Source: Brevundimonas denitrificans (GTDB lineage: Bacteria > Pseudomonadota > Alphaproteobacteria > Caulobacterales > Caulobacteraceae). From it: 64,000 nucleotides of DNA. Shown here piece after piece: positions 8,912-17,297 of this stretch; the first letter of the stretch is position 1; each line of letters begins with the position of its first letter. The notes below the pieces were generated by a model that did not search any database, was not told the origin of the DNA, and worked only from the letters and a program-made list of their open reading frames with translations. The stretch spans positions 1-64,000 of the forward strand of contig NZ_BSOY01000002.1 of assembly GCF_030160755.1 (NCBI RefSeq), given 5' to 3'. Position numbers and translations under genes: made by a program.

Positions 8912-9667
8912 TCAGCGCGCCAGCCAGCCGCCGTCGACCGCCAGCACCGTGCCGTGGACATAGGCGGCGGCGTCCGACGCCAGGAACACCGCCGCGCCGC
9001 TGATGTCCGACGGATCGCCCCAACGCCCCGCCGGGATGCGGGCGAGGATGTCGCGGTTGCGGGTCTCGTCGGCGCGCAGGGCCTCGGTGTTGTTGGTCGA
9101 GAAATAGCCCGGCGCTATGGCGTTGACGTTGATGCCCTTCGACGCCCATTCGCAGGCCAGCAGTCGCGTCAGGCCCGCCAGTCCGCTCTTGGACGCCGTA
9201 TACGACGGCACCCGGATCCCGCCCTGGAAGCTCAGCATCGAACAGATGTTGATGATCTTGCCGCCCCGTCCCGCGCCCGCCCACGTCCGGGCCACGGCTT
9301 GGCTGAGGAAGAAGGCGGTCTTCAGATTGGTGTCGATCACCGCGTCCCAGTCCTCTTCGGTGAAGTCGAGGCTGTCGTTGCGACGGATGATGCCGGCGTT
9401 GTTGACGAGGATGTCGATGGCCCCGACGGCCGCGACGGCCTGGGCCACCACATCGGCGATGGGGGCGATCGTGGACAGGTCCGCGGGGATGGCGTGCAGG
9501 GCCCGACCCGCCTCCGCCACCATGGCCGCGGTCCCGGTCGGCGCCGACCGGCCGACGGCGACGATGTCCGCCCCGGCCTGCGCCAGTCCGACGGCGATGG
9601 CCTGGCCGAGTCCGGTGTTGGCGCCGGTGACCATGGCGGTCCGCCCGGTGAGGTCGAAGCCGCTCAT
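8912..9667 (-). CDS. kduD: KduD-like 2-dehydro-3-deoxy-D-gluconate 5-dehydrogenase (SDR)
   Basis: 251-residue classical short-chain dehydrogenase. Visible are the cofactor motif TGANTGLG (about 14-21), NNAG (89-92), a catalytic Ser in [10 protein letters not shown] (about 143), and the YTASK pair (Tyr156, Lys160). The sequence closely follows KduD, which interconverts 2,5-diketo-3-deoxygluconate and 2-keto-3-deoxygluconate in pectin breakdown. The ATG at 9667 overlaps the kduI stop by four bases; longer in-frame starts would run into kduI. It is the second gene of a kduI-kduD unit under a LacI-type operator. Confidence 0.9.
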   Translation of the reverse strand: MSGFDLTGRTAMVTGANTGLGQAIAVGLAQAGADIVAVGRSAPTGTAAMVAEAGRALHAIPADLSTIAPIADVVAQAVAAVGAIDILVNNAGIIRRNDSLDFTEEDWDAVIDTNLKTAFFLSQAVARTWAGAGRGGKIINICSMLSFQGGIRVPSYTASKSGLAGLTRLLACEWASKGINVNAIAPGYFSTNNTEALRADETRNRDILARIPAGRWGDPSDISGAAVFLASDAAAYVHGTVLAVDGGWLAR

Positions 9668-10497
9668 TTCAGCTGGCAGATGTCGAGGACGGTCATGTCC
9701 GTATAGTCCAGGTTCTCGCCGCCCATGGCCCAGATGAAGGTGTAGTTCGAGGTGCCCGAGCCCATATGGATCGACCACGGCGGCGACACCACCGCCTCGC
9801 CGTCGGCGACCACGATATGCCGCTGGGCGTCCGGCTCGCCCATGAAGTGGAAGACGCGGTCGTTCTCGCCGAGACCAAAGTAGAAATAGACCTCCGACCG
9901 CCGGTCGTGCAGGTGCGGCGGCATGGTGTTCCACACCGATCCGGTCTTGAGGATCGTCAGTCCCAGCAGCAGCTGGCACGACTGGCAGGTGGCCGGAACG
10001 ATGTACTGATAGATGGTGCGCTCGTTCGACGTCTCCAGCGCGCCCCGCTCCAGCGGCACCGCCTGGCTGAGCGAGATGTGCTTCGTCTCGTAGCGCACGT
10101 GAGCCGGCGTCGAGGCGAGGTAGAAGCGGGTGGCGCCGGAGAAGGTCACTTCCTTCGAACCCATGGCGACGTAGAGGCCGTCGTTGGCCTCCAGCGTATA
10201 GGCCTTGCCGTCCACCGTGACCGTGCCGGTCACGCCGCCGACATTGACCACGCCCAGTTCGCGCCGCTCGAGGAAAGGATGCCCCGCGGCCGAGGCCGGC
10301 TCGGTCTGGTCGGGCAGTCTCACCGTCATCCCCTCCGGCTCCACGCCGCCGATCACGAAGCGTTCGTAGTGGGTGTAGTTCAGACGGATGCGCCCCCCCT
10401 CGAACAGGCCGTCGATCAGATAGCGCTCGCGCAGCTGATCGTTGGTGACCCCGTCCATCATGTCCGGATGGGTGGCGTGATAGGTCTTGCAGTACAT
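9664..10497 (-). CDS. kduI: 5-keto-4-deoxyuronate isomerase (KduI)
   Basis: 277 residues from the ATG at 10497, which has AAGG seven bases before it; a GTG at 10506 would add three residues. [14 protein letters not shown], the cupin metal site [16 protein letters not shown] (two His and a Glu) and [15 protein letters not shown] are diagnostic of KduI. The enzyme converts 5-keto-4-deoxyuronate, released from lyase products, into 2,5-diketo-3-deoxygluconate, which KduD then reduces. Length is that of the family (about 278). An operator lies 37 bases upstream of the start, and kduD overlaps its end. Confidence 0.93.
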   Translation of the reverse strand: MYCKTYHATHPDMMDGVTNDQLRERYLIDGLFEGGRIRLNYTHYERFVIGGVEPEGMTVRLPDQTEPASAAGHPFLERRELGVVNVGGVTGTVTVDGKAYTLEANDGLYVAMGSKEVTFSGATRFYLASTPAHVRYETKHISLSQAVPLERGALETSNERTIYQYIVPATCQSCQLLLGLTILKTGSVWNTMPPHLHDRRSEVYFYFGLGENDRVFHFMGEPDAQRHIVVADGEAVVSPPWSIHMGSGTSNYTFIWAMGGENLDYTDMTVLDICQLK

Positions 10498-10533
10498 GGG
10501 GATCACCTTGGCGGGGTCATAGCGCGCCGTCTA

Positions 10534-10547
10534 GGTAACCGGTGTCA
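10534..10547 (-). promoter_or_regulatory. LacI-family operator before kduI-kduD
   Basis: Read on the minus strand the site is TGACACCGGTTACC: one perfect half (TGACACCGGT) and a diverged second half. It is 37 bases before the kduI start, in the 83-base gap after the hybrid kinase gene. Its shape matches the copy at 16436 (TGACACCGGTTTCC). Confidence 0.65.
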
Positions 10548-10580
10548 TGTCTGGCCGCAAGTCGCGCGCGGTCAGCCGGA

Positions 10581-12272
10581 TCAGCCGTGGGCAGCCTGCT
10601 CCAGGCGGGTCTCCCGATCCAGCGCCTTCCGGACGGCCGTCGCCAGTTCCGACAGCCGGAAGGGTTTGCGCAACAGGTCCTCCAGCGGCATCACCCGGTC
10701 GACGGCCTCCATGTCCGCATAACCGGTCGCGAGAATGATCGGCAGACCGGGCACGGTCGTCCGGGCCTGAATGACGACGTCGACCCCGGTCATCCCGGGC
10801 ATGGCGTAGTCCACGATCATAAGATCCGGCCGTTCCTTGCGCAGCATGCGCAGGGCCGATTCACCCTCGGCCGCTTCATCGACATTGTAGCCGAGCGATT
10901 GCAGGCAATCGACGATGAAGCGCCGCACGGCCTCGTCGTCATCGACCACCAGAATCCGCTGGTTCGGCCCATCCGCGTCGACCGCCATCCTGGACACTTC
11001 CTCCGGAGCCGGGACGGTCGCTTCGGCTGCGGGCAACCAGATTTCCAGCGTCGAGCCCTGCCCTTCGACGCTCGCCAGCCGCACCGTGCCGCCCGATTGC
11101 TGGGCGATGCCATAGACCTGGCTCAGGCCGAGGCCGGTGCCCTTGCCGATCGGCTTGGTGGTGAAAAAGGGGTCGAACACCTTGGACAGCAGATGGGGTG
11201 GAATGCCTGTTCCGGAGTCGCGGACACTGATCACCGCATAGTCGCCCGGCGCCAGATCCCCGCCTTCCGCGGTCCGGCCGCTGGTGGCGATTGTCAGGAC
11301 CCCGCCGTCCGCCATGGCGTCCCGCGCATTGATCGACAGATTCAGGATCGCGAGTTCCAGCTGGTTGGCGTCCGCCAGGGCCCAGGGGCTCGCCGCGTCC
11401 AGGACCATCTCGATCCGCACCATCGGACCGATCGTGCGGCCCAGCAGATCATGCATGCCTGTCACGAGACTGTTCAGATCGACCGCCTTCAGGTTCAGAT
11501 TCTGCGTCCGCGAAAACGCCAGCAGCTGGTGGGTCAGCTTGGCCGCCCGGTCCGCGGCCTGACGCGCGAAATCCGCCAGTCGGGCGGTCTTCTCATCGTC
11601 GGTGCGACGCTGGATCAGCTCCAGATTGCCGAAGATCACGGTGAGGAGATTGTTGAAGTCGTGCGCGATGCCGCCCGTCAGCTGCCCCACCGCCTCCATC
11701 TTCTGCGACTGCGCCAGCGCGGCCTGGGCTCGCTCGCGCTCGGCAATTTCCTGCATCAACTGGTTGTTGGCCGAGGACAGTTCCTCGGTGCGTTCGGCAA
11801 TCCGCGTCTCAAGCGAGCCGTTGAGGTTGGTCAGCCGCTCTTCCGCCGCCTGAAGGTCCTCAAGGCGACGGCGGGCCTCATACTGACGGCTGCGTCCGCG
11901 CATGGCCGAGTTGACGGCGCTGGCCAGGGTTTCGCTGTGCACCGGCCGCTCCAGCACGACGACATTGCCGAGCTGCTCGAGGATTCTCAGCGCATCCTGC
12001 GGTCGCCGCCCGGCCCGTTTGGTGGCCAGCAGAATGAAGGGGAAGTCGGACCATGAAGGCTGCTCGCCCAGCCAGTCGTCCAGCGCGGTCGTGTCGGATT
12101 CCAGCAGGGACTCTTCGGTCACCACCGCGATGGCCGCTCCGCGCCGTCCTTCGCGCGCCAGTTCGACGCAGTCGCCGCAGATCAGGCTCTCGTGGCCCGC
12201 CCGCGCGAGAAGCTGTTCGATGACCGCCGCGTCCCGGCCCTTGACGGCCAGCAGCAGGATGCGCGATTCCAC
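10581..12272 (-). CDS. Hybrid sensor histidine kinase / response regulator, KaiC-linked
   Basis: 563-residue cytoplasmic protein with no membrane segment. Residues 1-125 look like a receiver-type fold (RILLLAV at the start, FPFILLATKR, VVVLERP) but I do not see the usual acidic pair, so it may be a pseudo-receiver. Residues 125-190 are predicted coiled coil. HisKA has His204 in GGIAHDFNNLLT; the ATPase domain has NLSINARDAM, DSGTGIPP and GKGTGLGLS. A C-terminal receiver (from about 438) has VVDDDEAVRRF, the phospho-acceptor Asp in LMIVDYAMPG, and a conserved Lys in LLRKPF. It starts four bases after the KaiC-like gene, so the two are co-translated. Input and output are unknown. Confidence 0.9.
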   Translation of the reverse strand: MESRILLLAVKGRDAAVIEQLLARAGHESLICGDCVELAREGRRGAAIAVVTEESLLESDTTALDDWLGEQPSWSDFPFILLATKRAGRRPQDALRILEQLGNVVVLERPVHSETLASAVNSAMRGRSRQYEARRRLEDLQAAEERLTNLNGSLETRIAERTEELSSANNQLMQEIAERERAQAALAQSQKMEAVGQLTGGIAHDFNNLLTVIFGNLELIQRRTDDEKTARLADFARQAADRAAKLTHQLLAFSRTQNLNLKAVDLNSLVTGMHDLLGRTIGPMVRIEMVLDAASPWALADANQLELAILNLSINARDAMADGGVLTIATSGRTAEGGDLAPGDYAVISVRDSGTGIPPHLLSKVFDPFFTTKPIGKGTGLGLSQVYGIAQQSGGTVRLASVEGQGSTLEIWLPAAEATVPAPEEVSRMAVDADGPNQRILVVDDDEAVRRFIVDCLQSLGYNVDEAAEGESALRMLRKERPDLMIVDYAMPGMTGVDVVIQARTTVPGLPIILATGYADMEAVDRVMPLEDLLRKPFRLSELATAVRKALDRETRLEQAAHG

Positions 12273-12276
12273 TCGC

Positions 12277-13782
12277 TCACTCCCCGCCGGCGGCGGGATC
12301 CGCGGCCATCAGGGGCGTCGAGCCCCGATAGTTCGGCAGGCCCGTCAGGACGCCCTCGAAATCCTTCAGCGGATCGCCGATCCGGATGCCGCCCCGCGCG
12401 AGGCGGAATTCCCGGATGCTGGACTGGTGCTCGGTGGTCCGGCTCTTGGCGACCGAGATCGCCTTCAGCACATTGCCGCGCGACTCGAAATACCGGAACA
12501 GCACGATGGTGTCGGACAGATAGCTGAGGTCGATCTCGGAGCGGACATCGCCGACGATGCCGTGCTGACCGAGAATCAGCACCGTGATCACGCCCTGCTG
12601 GTTCAGATAGCTGAGCATCTCATGCATCTGCAGAAGCAGGTATTTCTCGCCGGGCATGGCCTGCAGGAAGGCGTTGAGGCTGTCGATGGCGATGAAGCCG
12701 ACGCCGTCCTGCTCGACGGCCCGCCGGATCCAGCTTGCGAACTCGCCGGGAGACAGTTCGGCCGGGTCGATCTGGAACACCTGCAGCATGCCGCTGTCGA
12801 CATGGGGCTGAAGGTCCATTCCCATGGCCTTCGATCGGGCGAGCATCGTCGCCATGCCCTCGTCGAACAGATAGTAGGCGGCCTTCTCTCCGCGTTTGAT
12901 CGCTTCAAGCCCGCAGCAGACCGCCGTCGTGGTCTTGCCCACGCCAGACGGCCCGTTCAGAAGCGTGTTGGTTCCGGGCGAAAGGCCGCCGCCCAGCATC
13001 TCGTCCAGATGATCAATCCCCGTGGAAACGAGGGCGTCCGTAAACTCCGCATGGTGGTCGGCCGCCACGAGCCGCGGAAACACCGCGACCCCGCCCGTCT
13101 CGATCGCGAAATCGTGGAAGCCGCCGCGATACTTCACGCCGCGCATCTTCACCACGCGCAGCCGCCGCCGCTCGGAGCCATATTCCTGGGCCGCCTGTTC
13201 CAGCGTGATCACGCCGTGCGCGATACTGTGCAGTTGCAGGTCGCCGGGGTCGGAGCTGCGGTCGTCCAGAAGCAGGACGGTGCACTGGCGGGTCGAGAAA
13301 TACTGTTTCAGCGCGAGGATCTGCCGCCGGTAGCGCAGCGAGTCCTGGGCCAGCAGGCGCATCTCCGACAGGCTGTCGAACACCACGCGCGAGGGCCTGA
13401 GCCGGTCCACGCACTCCATCACGCCCGCGATGGTCTCGCCCAGTTCCACCTCCGACGGGTCGAGGATCGACTGCTCGCTGTCCGGGTCCAGACCGTCCTC
13501 GCTGACCAGTTCGAACAGCTCGATCCCGTCCAGCGCCCAGCCATGGCTGCGACCGACTTCGCGCAACTCCGCGGCCGTCTCCGAGAGGGTGATGTAGAGT
13601 CCGGGCTCGCCGGCGCGCGCACCCTCCAGCAGGAACTGCAGGGCGATCGTCGTCTTGCCGCTGCCGGGCGTGCCTTCCAGCAGATAGGAGCGATTGGCCG
13701 TCAATCCTCCCCCGAGGATCGTGTCCAGCTCAGGAACGCCCGTGGAGACACGGAGCGAGGCGGAAGTGGACGTGGCGGGCAT
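12277..13782 (-). CDS. KaiC-like double RecA-fold ATPase
   Basis: 501 residues with two tandem KaiC domains. The first P-loop is GTPGSGKT (37-44) after TGVPELDTILGGGL; the second is GPSGVGKT (277-284) after TGIDHLDEMLGGGL. Each domain keeps at least one acidic residue at the KaiC catalytic pair (TLSETAAE; YLFDEG), and Walker-B-like SRVVFDSLSE and FIAIDSLNAF. The length is close to cyanobacterial KaiC (about 519), but no kaiA or kaiB is in the window. Such proteins in non-cyanobacteria are signalling ATPases that often pair with histidine kinases, as here (next gene four bases downstream). The operon sits between kduI-kduD and the LacI regulator; a link to pectin use is only positional. Confidence 0.9.
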   Translation of the reverse strand: MPATSTSASLRVSTGVPELDTILGGGLTANRSYLLEGTPGSGKTTIALQFLLEGARAGEPGLYITLSETAAELREVGRSHGWALDGIELFELVSEDGLDPDSEQSILDPSEVELGETIAGVMECVDRLRPSRVVFDSLSEMRLLAQDSLRYRRQILALKQYFSTRQCTVLLLDDRSSDPGDLQLHSIAHGVITLEQAAQEYGSERRRLRVVKMRGVKYRGGFHDFAIETGGVAVFPRLVAADHHAEFTDALVSTGIDHLDEMLGGGLSPGTNTLLNGPSGVGKTTTAVCCGLEAIKRGEKAAYYLFDEGMATMLARSKAMGMDLQPHVDSGMLQVFQIDPAELSPGEFASWIRRAVEQDGVGFIAIDSLNAFLQAMPGEKYLLLQMHEMLSYLNQQGVITVLILGQHGIVGDVRSEIDLSYLSDTIVLFRYFESRGNVLKAISVAKSRTTEHQSSIREFRLARGGIRIGDPLKDFEGVLTGLPNYRGSTPLMAADPAAGGE

Positions 13783-13884
13783 GGGCCTTCTCAGCAGTCG
13801 CTCGGGGAGGTGAGCCGAGGAACAACGAGCTTTGCCGGAATTGGCTCCCTGAAAGCAGCGCTTCGGCGCCGCCGCGGGCCGGGA

Positions 13885-14928
13885 TCAGCGCCCGGGCGCC
13901 GCCGTGGAATCCCTCACCACCAGCGAGGGGTCGACCTCCGGCTGGACCAGGGTGGCGGGATCGAGGCCGCGCAATCCGGCCGTCAGCTTCTCGGCCGCCA
14001 TCCGGCCCATGTCGCGGATCGGCAGGCGGACGGTGGTCAGGTTGGGCCAGACGCGCGACGCCATCGGCAGGTCGTCGAAGCCGACGATCGACAGGTCGCG
14101 CGGCACGTCCAGACCGGCGTCGCGCGCCGCCTTCATGACGCCGATGGCCATCTCGTCGTTGCCGGCGAAGATCGCGGTCGGCGGTTCCGTCATGGCCAGC
14201 AGGCTCGCAGCTGCCTCGACCCCGGATTCGAAGGTGTAGGCGCCCTGGCGCACATAGCGGTCATCGAGGACCAGCCCGTGCTCGGCCAGCCCCTCGCTGA
14301 ACCCCCTCCCCCGCTCGTGCGAAGACCGGAAGCTGTCCGGGCCCGAGATGAAGGCCACGCGGCGATGCCCCAGCTCGGCCAGATGCCGCGCCGCCTGGGC
14401 CGCCCCCCGGCTGTCGTGGGTCACCACCATACAGGCCGGCTCGTCCAGCGAGACCGAGGCGATCCGGACATAGGGACAGTCCGCCTCCTTCAGGATGGCC
14501 ACCACCCTGTCATCCTCGGACACCGACGGCGGCATGACCACGCCGAACAGCTTCTGCCGCACGATGAAGGCCCGCACCTCGTTCAGGAATGTGTCCGTGC
14601 CCCGGTTGCAGGGATGGACGACCAGTTCCAGGCCCGAGCCGCGCACCGCATCCAGCACGCCCTGCTGCATGTTGACGACATAGTTCGGGCTGGGATTGTC
14701 ATAGATCATCCCGACCAGGAACGACCGCCGGAAGGCCAGCCCCCGCGCCTGCGGATCCGGGGTGAAGCCGTTTTCGGCAATGACCGCCTCGACCCGCTTG
14801 CGCGTCTCTTCCTTGACGAAGGGCGAGTTGTTGATGACCCGCGAGACGGTCTTCTTCGACACCCCGGCCAGCCGGGCGATGTCGTTGATCGTGGCGGGCT
14901 TGCCGCCGGTCCGTCCGGATTTGTTCAC
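13885..14928 (-). CDS. LacI-family transcriptional regulator of the pectin locus
   Basis: 347 residues. An N-terminal lambda-repressor-like HTH (TINDIARLAGVSKKTVSRVI, about 13-32) is followed by a hinge and a periplasmic-binding-protein-like sensor domain with typical landmarks (GMIYDNPSPNYV, VVTHDSRGAAQAARHLAELG, AIFAGNDEMAIGVMKAARD, DLSIVGFDDLPMASRVWPNL). Length is that of the family. It is the only DNA-binding regulator in the pectin locus, so it is the best candidate to bind the four TGACACCGGT-type sites and let go on a pathway intermediate such as KDG (inference). No operator is seen before its own start. Confidence 0.92.
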   Translation of the reverse strand: MNKSGRTGGKPATINDIARLAGVSKKTVSRVINNSPFVKEETRKRVEAVIAENGFTPDPQARGLAFRRSFLVGMIYDNPSPNYVVNMQQGVLDAVRGSGLELVVHPCNRGTDTFLNEVRAFIVRQKLFGVVMPPSVSEDDRVVAILKEADCPYVRIASVSLDEPACMVVTHDSRGAAQAARHLAELGHRRVAFISGPDSFRSSHERGRGFSEGLAEHGLVLDDRYVRQGAYTFESGVEAAASLLAMTEPPTAIFAGNDEMAIGVMKAARDAGLDVPRDLSIVGFDDLPMASRVWPNLTTVRLPIRDMGRMAAEKLTAGLRGLDPATLVQPEVDPSLVVRDSTAAPGR

Positions 14929-14987
14929 TGAGGAGGTCTCTCTGGTCGAACGCTGTCCTTAGCCGTTGCCGCAGGCGCTGTCAGCGG

Positions 14988-16355
14988 TCACGTCCCGCGC
15001 CGCACGGCCGGGCGATCCAGCACCTCTTCGCGCAACGGCGTCATGAAACGCAGGTCCCAGTCGTCGGGATTGAACGGCTTGCGCGTGGCCTCAACGACGG
15101 CCGGATAGCCGCCGACCTCGCGCTCGTGATCGATGATCTCGCCGCGCCCCTCGGCCACCTCGGCGATCAGCAGCACATCGCGCATGTCACGGTCCCAGGG
15201 CCGCGCGCCGACCCGGGACAGCACGGCGCGCTGGACGTCCTCGGCCGCCATCGGCGTCAGCCCTTCCCACCACACCGGCGGGCGGCGCACCTGGATGATC
15301 CGGGCCGGGCTGGTGGTGTACCGCCCGAACATCCGGATCGGCTCCCCGACCTGGTCCACGGCGATGTTGTCGCGGCCGTAGTATTCCACGTCGCCGGCCC
15401 CGCCGATCATCATGAAGGCCAGATGCTCGCTCGGCGTCGACGGGCCGGCGCGCAGGACGTTGCCGATCACCGTCATCTTGCCGACCTCGAATGGAACGGT
15501 CCCCCATTCCTCGGGCGCGAGGTTGTAGTGGATGGCCCGCGGCCCCGGATTGTAGATCAGGTTGTTGACGATCACCCCGTGCACCCCGCCCTTGAACAGG
15601 GGGCTGCGCTCATAGTTGTGGGCGTACAGATTGCCGACGATCAGCAGGCCGGTGACATTGTCGTGGATCAGCGATCCCTTGGAGTGCTCGCCCTTGGAAT
15701 GGGTCGAATAGGCCAGGCTCTCGCCGTTCAGATTGTTCGAGAAGGTGATGTTGTGGCTGGTGCCCTGGCGCCATTCCTGCGGCGTCGACCCGGTGAAGCG
15801 CGGTCCCGAGGCCGACAGGTTCTCGTCGGTCGCCCAGGTCAGGCTGCAGTGGTCGATGATGACGTTGTACGCGCCGATAGTGGAGATGCCGTCCTCGTCC
15901 CAGCCGCTCATCCACTCGCCGCCGGCCGAACCCGGCCGGATGCGGATGTGCTGGACCACGACGTCATGGGCGGTGATGTCCATGCCGCCGCGGATGATGG
16001 TGACGCCCGGCGAGGGCGCCGTCTGGCCTGCGATGGTGATGAAGGGGTTGCGCAGGCGCAGCGTCTGGCGGCCCAGGTCGATGACCCCGCCCACCTCGAA
16101 CACCACGATCCGGGGGCCCTCGGCCTCAATGGCTTCACGCAATGAGCCAGGGCCCGCGGCGTCCAGATTGGTGACCCGGATGATTCGCCCGCCCCGCCCG
16201 CCCGGCGTCTGCGCCGCCCAGCCCAGGGCGCCGGGAAAGGCCGGCAGCGGGGCGTCGGCCACGACCGGCGCGACCTCCTGCGCCAGTGCGGGCGAGGCGG
16301 GCCCGGCGGGGAGAATGAGGGCGGCCGCGAGGGCGGCGAGGCGGAGCAGGGTCAT
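14988..16355 (-). CDS. Secreted pectate lyase, second copy
   Basis: 455 residues with a signal peptide (LLRLAALAAALILPAG, cut near SPALAQ). It shares the beta-helix pattern of the lyase at 7541: RVTNLDAAGPGSLREAIEAE, VFEVGGVIDLG, ITIAGQTAPSPGVTII, VVQHIRIRPG, IIDHCSLTWATDEN. It lacks the Asp-rich C-terminal calcium loops of that copy, so the two lyases probably differ in mode or substrate. Expected role is beta-elimination of polygalacturonate in the periplasm or outside. Its start is 81 bases from the operator at 16436, on the other side of which the hydratase-TRAP operon begins. Confidence 0.85.
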   Translation of the reverse strand: MTLLRLAALAAALILPAGPASPALAQEVAPVVADAPLPAFPGALGWAAQTPGGRGGRIIRVTNLDAAGPGSLREAIEAEGPRIVVFEVGGVIDLGRQTLRLRNPFITIAGQTAPSPGVTIIRGGMDITAHDVVVQHIRIRPGSAGGEWMSGWDEDGISTIGAYNVIIDHCSLTWATDENLSASGPRFTGSTPQEWRQGTSHNITFSNNLNGESLAYSTHSKGEHSKGSLIHDNVTGLLIVGNLYAHNYERSPLFKGGVHGVIVNNLIYNPGPRAIHYNLAPEEWGTVPFEVGKMTVIGNVLRAGPSTPSEHLAFMMIGGAGDVEYYGRDNIAVDQVGEPIRMFGRYTTSPARIIQVRRPPVWWEGLTPMAAEDVQRAVLSRVGARPWDRDMRDVLLIAEVAEGRGEIIDHEREVGGYPAVVEATRKPFNPDDWDLRFMTPLREEVLDRPAVRRGT

Positions 16356-16435
16356 GATTCCATCCTATCGCACGGTCGCCTGTCGTCGCGACCTTGAGCC
16401 GGGGCGGCGCCGGAAAGGCTTCGCCGGATTCAAAT

Positions 16436-16449
16436 TGACACCGGTTTCC
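16436..16449 (+). promoter_or_regulatory. LacI-family operator before the hydratase-TRAP-kdgK operon
   Basis: TGACACCGGTTTCC keeps one perfect half-site of the 7476 palindrome. Its first bases form TTGACA (16435-16440), so it again covers a -35-like element. It ends 35 bases before the GTG of the hydratase-like gene and could also affect the divergent lyase. Confidence 0.68.
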
Positions 16450-16484
16450 TTCCTGCGCAATGTCTGCCGCAACAGGGAGGCGGC

Positions 16485-17297
16485 GTGAGCCACGCACACG
16501 ATAATTCAGCGACTTCGCCGATCGCGCGGGCCTTTGTCGGCGCGCGCCGCAGCGGGCGTGCGCTCGAGGCCTATCCGGGCCTGCAGCCTGAATCGCTCGA
16601 GGCCGCCTACGCCATCCAGGATGAGGCGATCGCCGCCTGGCCGGACCGGATCGCGGGTTGGAAACTGGGCCGGATCAACGCCCCGCACGATGCGCGCTTC
16701 GGCGCCGGGCGGCTGGCCGGGCCGATCTTTTCGCGCAACGTCTGGACGGCCGCGCACACCCCGACCCGGTTCGGCGTGATCGAGGGCGGCTTCGCGGCGG
16801 TCGAGGCGGAATATGTGCTCGAAACGGGCGAGACCGCCCCGGATCGGGGCGACTGGACCGTCGATACGGTGGCTCCGCTGGTGTCCCGGATCTTCGCCGG
16901 CGTCGAGATCGCGGGCAGTCCCTTCGCGGGCATCAACGACCACGGTCCGGCCGTCACGGCGTCGGACTTCGGCAACAACGCCGGCCTGATTCTGGGCGGC
17001 GAGATCGTCGGCTGGCGCGAGCGCCTGTCCAGCCTGACCTGCACCATGAGCATCAACGACGTCGTCGTCGGGCGCGGCGGCGCGACGGCCATTCCCGGCG
17101 GACCGCTCGATTCCCTGGCCTTCCTGCTGAACCTGCTGCACCGGCGGGGTCGGCGGCTGGAGGCGGGACAGCTGGTCTCGACGGGCGCCGCCACCGGGGT
17201 GCACGATATCTTCGCCGGTCAGTCCGCCTCCGCAGATTTTGGGCCCGACGGGCGTATCGACTGTCTCGCGGTCCCGGCGACAGGAGCCATCGCATGA
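16485..17297 (+). CDS. 2-keto-4-pentenoate hydratase-like protein (FAH superfamily)
   Basis: 270-residue protein of the MhpD/fumarylacetoacetate-hydrolase-like fold. Seen are GWKLGRINAP, an acidic motif EAEYVLE (about 107-113), VEIAGSPFAGINDHGP, and GGPLDSLAFLLNLL, typical metal-binding and scaffold segments of 2-oxo-4-pentenoate hydratases. The GTG start has AGGGAGG four bases upstream. It is the first gene of an operon with the TRAP transporter and KDG kinase under a LacI operator, so it probably acts on a 2-keto-3-deoxy or unsaturated sugar acid; the real substrate cannot be read from the sequence. It overlaps dctP by ATGA. Confidence 0.8.
   Translation: MSHAHDNSATSPIARAFVGARRSGRALEAYPGLQPESLEAAYAIQDEAIAAWPDRIAGWKLGRINAPHDARFGAGRLAGPIFSRNVWTAAHTPTRFGVIEGGFAAVEAEYVLETGETAPDRGDWTVDTVAPLVSRIFAGVEIAGSPFAGINDHGPAVTASDFGNNAGLILGGEIVGWRERLSSLTCTMSINDVVVGRGGATAIPGGPLDSLAFLLNLLHRRGRRLEAGQLVSTGAATGVHDIFAGQSASADFGPDGRIDCLAVPATGAIA

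Noticed and set aside
11902-14931. A 1009-codon open frame on the plus strand
   Set aside because: It runs opposite the kinase start, KaiC-like and LacI genes, all of which have clear motifs; it is a shadow frame.
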